Below, piece after piece: positions 4,352 to 8,874 of a stretch of 8,874 nucleotides of DNA. Position 1 is the first letter of the stretch. Every line of letters starts with the position of its first letter. Made by a program: the position numbers and the translations under genes. The notes beneath the pieces are model-generated. The model made no database searches. It was not told the origin of the DNA and saw nothing but the letters and a program-made list of their open reading frames with translations. Origin of the DNA: Victivallales bacterium (GTDB lineage: Bacteria > Verrucomicrobiota > Lentisphaeria > Oligosphaerales > Oligosphaeraceae). Where the stretch lies: the NCBI GenBank assembly GCA_017615955.1, contig JAFZZD010000690.1, positions 1-8,874 on the forward strand. Reading direction: 5' to 3'.

Positions 4352-6838
4352 TTATTTCCAGAGGTGGCGTGGATATCGCCTGGAGAGTTCTGGTTTGATT
4401 TTGGGGTAAAGCACTTTCCAGAAGTTGGCTAGGTCGTCAGTTATTTGTACGGTCCTGTTGTTTGGCGCCAGTATGTCCAGCAGTATTCTGACCCTGCCGC
4501 CAGCCACCTTTGGGCTGTCTGGCAAATCATAGAAGTCCTGTATGCGTGAGCGTCCCTTTGGTGTTGTGCCTGGCGCATATTCCACTTTCATCCGTCTTCC
4601 ATTTGGGAGTACGATTATTTCGGGTGCCATTTTCTCGACGAAAATCTGCTGCTCCCTGGTGAGCATGTTCTTGATTGCGGAGAAGTAGTCTTTTCCCTTC
4701 AGGCTCTTTGCCGAGGTTTCTCCGTAGCAGAGTTCTGCGAATGCAGGTGTCTTGTCCGCATAGTCGGGCAGGTTCCTTTCTGGGAAGATTTCCGCCACCC
4801 ATCGTGTTCTGGCAATCCAGCGGTCAGCGGCGGCAGTGTCATAAGGCATTTGCAGCTTTCCCTTTGCCAGCAACTCAACCAGTATCTGTGCTGCCTTCTC
4901 TGGGGCTGGATCATTGCGCGTCTTTTCCTCCAGGCGCAAGTCTAGGCAGTATAATTCCTGCCTGCGCAGCACCTGCTGCTTGTTCTCATCCCAAAATGCC
5001 TCGTCCACGTCTTTCCAGTCATCGGGGAAGAAGTCCAGCAGCCAGTCCTCCTGAATCTGGCTTGTCATGGCCAGCACCAGTTGCCCGTTTGGGCCTTCCC
5101 TCATTTCAGTGGCTATGAAAAGCGCATCGTCTGGCATGGCGTCTTCCTGCAGCAGCTTGCCATGACGTCCATTCTGCAATTCGCACAAGGGCTTGCCAGG
5201 AATGCGGCGGCCCAGTCTGTCGGGAAACACCCTGAGCAGGCATTGCATGAAAGCAGTCTCTGGATGAGGCGCGTCATTTGTCTGCCAATGTGCGCGTTTC
5301 GCTGACGAGAGACAGTCATCAGCAATGCGGCAGACCTCCCTGACCGCTGCTGGATTCACACCAAGACTTCCGCAGAAATCCGCCGCAAAACGGGCATTGC
5401 GCACTGTTTCCAGTGTGTCAATCAGTACAAGAAAGTCAGAATTGGCACTGGACTTCCTCCTGCGTGGCATGGCTCCATTCAGCATGATGGGCCTGGCGCT
5501 TAGAAGACCAACTGCCAATGCGGCCAGGTTAATGCATCCGCTCTGACTGCCTAGCCACAGCAGCAATGCCAGGCGTGGATGGGCGGGTATGGACAGCAGT
5601 TTTCTGCCCAATTCGGTGATGCCGCCATTGTCTGGCTTGGTGGCTCCCAGCCTTTCAAGCAGGCGCACTGCTGTGAGCAGCGCCTTGTCATTTGGCTTCT
5701 CAAACCAGGGGAAGGAAGCCGCGTCATTGAAGCCAAAGGAATTTATTGCCAGCACCGCCTCCGCCAAATCCACTCGGTGTATCTCTGGAATTGTCCTGGA
5801 GAATTTTGCGCTTTGCTCAAGCCAGGACCACAGGCGGCAGCAGGTGCCAGCGGCCTCGCGTCCTGCACGGCCAGCCCGCTGGTCCGCCGCGTCTATGGCG
5901 ATGGGCACTGTGTCCAGCACGTCCACGCCGCGTATGCTGTCATATTTTGCCATGCGGGCATAGCCGCTGTCGATGACATGGCGCACACCTGGTATGGTCA
6001 AGGACGTTTCCGCAATGTTGGTGGCGACTATCACCTTGCGCAGTGACGACGGCTGCATTACCCGGCGCTGCTCGTCTGGCGGAAGGTCGCCATATAGGGG
6101 CATTATGTCCAGCGGCTCATTGAAATGCATTTTCTCCAGGCATTGCATGGTCTGCCTGATTTCGCGACCGCCTGGCATGAAAATAAGCACATCGCCTTGA
6201 GCACCGCTGGCAAGCAGGTTGCGCAATGCCTTTGACGCCGCAATTGCAGGACCTTCCATCTTCTCCGCCTGGGTGCAATAGCTTATGTCCACGTCAAAAA
6301 GCCGTCCTTGCGAATTGACGATGGGCGCATTGTCCATAAACTCGCTGACTGGCTTTGCCTCCATGGTGGCTGACATCACCACAATCAGCAGTTCATTTCG
6401 CAGAGTCTTCTTGCTGTGCCATGCCATTGCCAGGCCCAGGTCAGTGTTCAGGCTGCGCTCGTGGTATTCGTCGAATATGACGGCTCCGATGCCTGGCAGG
6501 GAAGGTGAATCCGCCAGCATTCGTGTGAGTATGCCCTCTGTCAGGAAAAGGATGCGTGTCTCCTTGGAGAATGCCCGTTCGTAGCGTGTGTGGAAACCCA
6601 CCATGCCGCCCACATTCTCCCCCATCTCGCTGGCAACTCTTTCCGCCAGCATGCGGGCTGCAATGCGCCTGGGTTGCAACACAAGTATTCTTTCCTTGGT
6701 CAAGTCCAACAGGAAGCGGGGCACCTGTGTGGATTTGCCTGAGCCAGTGGGGGCCGTGATTATGGCAGTGCCCTGCTTGGCAAGTGCCGCCACAATGCGC
6801 TCTTTAGCCTCGAATATGGGAAGTTGCGGGCTAGGCAT
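4352..6838 (-). CDS. hrpB: ATP-dependent RNA helicase HrpB (DEAH family)
   Basis: The protein has 828 residues, close to the usual size of HrpB. All superfamily 2 motifs are visible: motif I APTGSGKST (29-37, Lys35), Ia LQPRRIAAR (54-62), II DEYH (123-126, a variant of the DEFH or DEAH box), III SAT (156-158), V ATNIAETSLTIPG (272-284), and VI DQRAGRAGR (319-327). HRVDL (354-358) follows, then the helical extension. The HrpB-specific C-terminal domain covers about 737-828: LPNGRRMKVEYAPGTTPKG, RIQDFYDL, GRVRILLDILAPNNRTVQIT, and the ending RYPRHLWK. It is expected to be a cytoplasmic NTP-driven RNA helicase; its cellular substrate is not well defined in any bacterium. The start codon overlaps the last 8 nt of the fucosidase gene and has no clear Shine-Dalgarno sequence, which suggests coupled translation. 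Confidence 0.96.
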   Translation of the reverse strand: MPSPQLPIFEAKERIVAALAKQGTAIITAPTGSGKSTQVPRFLLDLTKERILVLQPRRIAARMLAERVASEMGENVGGMVGFHTRYERAFSKETRILFLTEGILTRMLADSPSLPGIGAVIFDEYHERSLNTDLGLAMAWHSKKTLRNELLIVVMSATMEAKPVSEFMDNAPIVNSQGRLFDVDISYCTQAEKMEGPAIAASKALRNLLASGAQGDVLIFMPGGREIRQTMQCLEKMHFNEPLDIMPLYGDLPPDEQRRVMQPSSLRKVIVATNIAETSLTIPGVRHVIDSGYARMAKYDSIRGVDVLDTVPIAIDAADQRAGRAGREAAGTCCRLWSWLEQSAKFSRTIPEIHRVDLAEAVLAINSFGFNDAASFPWFEKPNDKALLTAVRLLERLGATKPDNGGITELGRKLLSIPAHPRLALLLWLGSQSGCINLAALAVGLLSARPIMLNGAMPRRRKSSANSDFLVLIDTLETVRNARFAADFCGSLGVNPAAVREVCRIADDCLSSAKRAHWQTNDAPHPETAFMQCLLRVFPDRLGRRIPGKPLCELQNGRHGKLLQEDAMPDDALFIATEMREGPNGQLVLAMTSQIQEDWLLDFFPDDWKDVDEAFWDENKQQVLRRQELYCLDLRLEEKTRNDPAPEKAAQILVELLAKGKLQMPYDTAAADRWIARTRWVAEIFPERNLPDYADKTPAFAELCYGETSAKSLKGKDYFSAIKNMLTREQQIFVEKMAPEIIVLPNGRRMKVEYAPGTTPKGRSRIQDFYDLPDSPKVAGGRVRILLDILAPNNRTVQITDDLANFWKVLYPKIKPELSRRYPRHLWK

Positions 6839-8096
6839 TGTAGTCTATGTCAGGCGGCAGTGGATCATAGCGGGGATGTGGGCATTTTGGCACGCGAAGC
6901 CCGCCAGTACGGTAGATTGATGGTGGCTGGCTGCATTCCATACGCAGAACTGGAGCAAATGCCTTGCCTAATTCTTCTGGCAGTTCGATTTCAAGGCGCC
7001 CGTTCTCCTGCTTGAAGGGCAATGGGCCAAACGCTTTGGTGGAGACTTCTTTCACTTGGCATTCCAGTCCAGTAAGCACATGCCTGTTTCCTGGCTGGAA
7101 GAACATTAACTGGTACAGCGTATTGCCTCGCGCATAGAATGGCCCTGCTGGATCCCAGTCGCCTCGGTCGCCCGCTTCACGCAAACCAGGCGCGAAGGGC
7201 AGTTTTTCTATGCCAGGCAGCAGCAGTTCGTCCCCGCCATCCTGTATCCACTTGCCCACTTTGCGAATGATGCGACAGCTTTCCTCCGGAACTGCGCCAG
7301 TTCCGTCAGGTCCCACATTCAGCAGCAGATTGCCCTGTCCAAGTGCGCATTGCATCAGCATTTTCACAACCTCGTTTGGGCTTTTCCAATTATGGTCGCT
7401 GCGATGGAAACCCCAGTGGTCGTTCAGTGTCATGCATGCCTCCCATGGACGCCATGGATTTGGCGCGGTGATGTGGTTTTCGGGTGTGCCAAAGTCGCCA
7501 GGCAAGCCGTTTCTGCCATTGAATATGATGTGGGGCTGTATCTTGCGCAGTTCCTGGTTCATTTCCTCGGCCTTCCATTGCAGGGAATTGAAGGGCCACC
7601 ATCCATCATACCACATTATGTCAATGGGATTGAACAGCGTGAGCAGTTCCTTCAGGCGTTGGAATGTATGGTCTATGAAGGTATCGTAGTCTGCCTTGTT
7701 TTCCAGTGCCGCGACTGCGTCTGGCTGGTCGTACCAGTTGTTTAGGCTGTGGTACAGTCCAATCTTCAATCCGCGTGCCCTGGCAGCCTCCACCACTTCC
7801 CTGACAAAGTCCCTGCCGCAGCATTTCATCGCGTTGTGCCGGCTGAGTGCCGTGTCGTACATTCTGAAGCCATCATGGTGCATTGTGGTGAAGACGATGT
7901 ACTTCATGCCGCCGTCAACCGCCAGGTCGCACAGCGCATTGGCATCGAAGTTCACTGGATTGAAGCGGGATGCCACCTCGTCCATCTCCGCCGGAGTGCA
8001 CTGCTCCCTGTTCATCACCCATTCGCCTCTGCCAAGAAGGCTGAATAACCCAAAATGCACAAAAAGGCCGTACCGTAATTCCGAGAATGTCTTCAT
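6831..8096 (-). CDS. GH29 alpha-L-fucosidase, no signal peptide
   Basis: This retaining glycosidase is expected to remove alpha-linked L-fucose from glycans. It has 421 residues. The TIM barrel starts almost at residue 1 (RYGLFVHFGLFS, 8-19). Family motifs are KYIVFTTMHHDGF (65-77, with His73-His74-Asp75 lining the sugar site), GLYHSL (113-118), DIMWYDGWWP (159-168) with the presumed nucleophile Asp164, and PWEACMTLNDHWGF (217-230). GNLLLNVGPDGTG (255-267) closes the barrel. The acid/base is hard to place in this family; Glu206 in GDFGTPE is one candidate. A C-terminal beta domain (about 300-395) is present. There is no signal peptide or lipobox, so it likely acts inside the cell on imported oligosaccharides. 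No transporter or fucose-use genes are nearby. No Shine-Dalgarno sequence is visible before the ATG. A repeat-rich 156-nt gap precedes it, and the end overlaps hrpB. Confidence 0.93.
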   Translation of the reverse strand: MKTFSELRYGLFVHFGLFSLLGRGEWVMNREQCTPAEMDEVASRFNPVNFDANALCDLAVDGGMKYIVFTTMHHDGFRMYDTALSRHNAMKCCGRDFVREVVEAARARGLKIGLYHSLNNWYDQPDAVAALENKADYDTFIDHTFQRLKELLTLFNPIDIMWYDGWWPFNSLQWKAEEMNQELRKIQPHIIFNGRNGLPGDFGTPENHITAPNPWRPWEACMTLNDHWGFHRSDHNWKSPNEVVKMLMQCALGQGNLLLNVGPDGTGAVPEESCRIIRKVGKWIQDGGDELLLPGIEKLPFAPGLREAGDRGDWDPAGPFYARGNTLYQLMFFQPGNRHVLTGLECQVKEVSTKAFGPLPFKQENGRLEIELPEELGKAFAPVLRMECSQPPSIYRTGGLRVPKCPHPRYDPLPPDIDYNA

Positions 8097-8123
8097 TGTT
8101 TTAGGTTGAATGTTTAATGTTTA

Positions 8124-8200
8124 GTGGACTGTGGAATGTTGACTGTGGTCAGTTCTGTGCCGCAGCGATTTCGCTGCGGCTGACTGTGCCTTCAAAACGC
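8124..8200 (-). repeat. Dispersed hairpin element, copy 2
   Basis: Read on the minus strand this is the second copy of the element at 3-70. It has GCGTTTTGAAGGCACAGTCA (8200-8181), a perfect 9-bp stem GCCGCAGCG/CGCTGCGGC (8180-8172 with 8167-8159) around a 4-nt loop, CACAGAAC (8159-8152), and the terminal CCACAGTCCAC (8134-8124). It has a 10-nt longer spacer before the last block. In the stem the fifth pair of the shared CCGC-GCG core is A-T here and C-G in copy 1, so both arms changed together. It lies between the oxidoreductase stop and the fucosidase start, ending 27 nt before that ATG. There is no T-run after the hairpin. Its function is unknown. Confidence 0.75.
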
Positions 8201-8221
8201 AAGTTTTTCGCCCGGCGTACC

Positions 8222-8254
8222 CCACTGTCCACTGACCACTGTCCACTGTCCACT
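8222..8254. repeat. 7-bp tandem repeat CCACTGT
   Basis: Consecutive units CCACTGT (8222-8228), CCACTGA (8229-8235), CCACTGT (8236-8242), CCACTGT (8243-8249) and a partial CCACT (8250-8254) form a tandem array. The last unit runs into the stop codon of the oxidoreductase gene (8255-8253). It adjoins the dispersed hairpin element. A related but different 7-nt repeat (CAGTCCA, two units) lies in copy 1 at 56-69. Such arrays can vary in unit number by slippage. Confidence 0.75.
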
Positions 8255-8874
8255 AGCTATGCAGATAGCGGTCCGCCTCGTTTGCAACAATCACGCCGTA
8301 GTTGACTGCGCCCAGCCAGCCAGACATGATGATGCCCACGGAGCCAGTGTGGAACAGGCCCTTCACTTGCTTGCCCATTTCCATGCTGTATTTGAGTCCC
8401 TCGAATTTCGTACCGAATGTGGCTCCGTTGAGGTGTCCTGTGTATCTGCCGAAAGTCATTGGCGTGGCAGCCTCTGTGTAGTCGCAAATGCTGCGGATGT
8501 TCGGCACGTATTCCGTCAGAGCATCCAGTGTGTCCTCTATCATTGCGGACTTGGATGCCTTGTACTGCTCCTTGGTCAGGGAGGCCCAGTCCTGGTATTT
8601 TGCGTTCATGGATGCCACGATGCTGTACCTGTCCGTTCCTGGGCGTATTTCGGGATAGTACACCGAGTATGTCCTGCTGGTGATGTTTCGGGAGCAGAGT
8701 GCCTCGCTGTCAAACTCAGGATAGTTGGATGTGAAAAGCAAATCGCCTATGAATGGCAGTTTTTCGCCTGGCTTGATGCCGATGTACACCTGGCAGCTGG
8801 ATGTGCTGAGCCTGACCTGGCTCATACCAGAGACAAACTCCTGCTGGAAATGCTCGTCCCCCACCAGCTCATGC
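8253..8874 (-). CDS. CrtI-like NAD(P)/FAD-dependent oxidoreductase, C-terminal part
   Basis: The reading frame runs off the window edge at 8874, so only about 206 C-terminal residues are visible; the FAD-binding N-terminus lies outside. The visible part resembles the substrate-binding and C-terminal FAD-contact regions of phytoene desaturase/carotenoid isomerase-type flavoproteins. YTEAATPMTFGRYTG precedes NGATFG, and later KGLFHTGSVGIIMSGWLGAVNYGVIVAN occupies the place of the usual GLYLAG-x-GGG-x-SG motif. That motif is altered: GSVGIIMSGW replaces the common glycine-rich form. The substrate cannot be named, and carotenoid synthesis is not supported by any neighbour. An internal GTG at 8864 is not taken as the start because the frame remains open upstream of it. 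The stop overlaps the CCACTGT tandem repeat. Confidence 0.75.
   Translation of the reverse strand, partial: HELVGDEHFQQEFVSGMSQVRLSTSSCQVYIGIKPGEKLPFIGDLLFTSNYPEFDSEALCSRNITSRTYSVYYPEIRPGTDRYSIVASMNAKYQDWASLTKEQYKASKSAMIEDTLDALTEYVPNIRSICDYTEAATPMTFGRYTGHLNGATFGTKFEGLKYSMEMGKQVKGLFHTGSVGIIMSGWLGAVNYGVIVANEADRYLHS

Overview
The window looks like bacterial chromosome of moderate to high G+C. Hand counts of two 60-base lines give about 58% G+C at 781-840 (inside dnaB) and about 42% at 3181-3240. No rRNA, tRNA, CRISPR array, transposase or phage gene was seen. The organism cannot be fixed from the sequence. The SNTG variant of the RsmB active-site loop, an alpha-L-fucosidase gene, and abundant short intergenic repeats (CTCTGCG-type and CCACTGT-type) fit a Planctomycetes-Verrucomicrobia-Lentisphaerae lineage. 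That is a weak inference.

Layout. Positions 1-158 hold an intergenic region with a hairpin-bearing repeat. Next comes a tight plus-strand cluster: a Dabb-domain protein (159-455), the replicative helicase DnaB (473-1879) and the 16S rRNA m5C methyltransferase RsmB (1863-3113). These are separated by 17 nt and then overlapped by 17 nt, so they are probably one operon of housekeeping genes. Everything after 3113 lies on the minus strand. Read in the direction of transcription, the order is: the C-terminal part of a CrtI-like FAD oxidoreductase (8874-8253, cut by the window edge), a repeat-rich gap, a GH29 alpha-L-fucosidase (8096-6831), the DEAH helicase HrpB (6838-4352, overlapping the fucosidase end by 8 nt), a repeat-rich gap with a likely promoter, and a two-gene cassette. 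The cassette encodes a winged-helix/minimal nucleotidyltransferase protein (4143-3562) and a HEPN-like protein (3587-3141).

The AT-richer MNT/HEPN cassette is the most clearly accessory part. It resembles MNT-HEPN toxin-antitoxin modules, sits between the convergent 3' ends of rsmB and hrpB, and has four TGTTGC half-sites around a consensus -10 box upstream. Its HEPN protein has R-X4-Y where the classical nuclease motif is R-X4-6-H.

The most interesting non-coding signal is a pair of about 70-nt elements at opposite ends of the window (3-70 and 8124-8200, inverted relative to each other). Each contains a hairpin, and the two stems differ by a compensatory base-pair change. Both copies have the same orientation relative to the gene they precede. 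No convincing large unknown multi-gene system was found.
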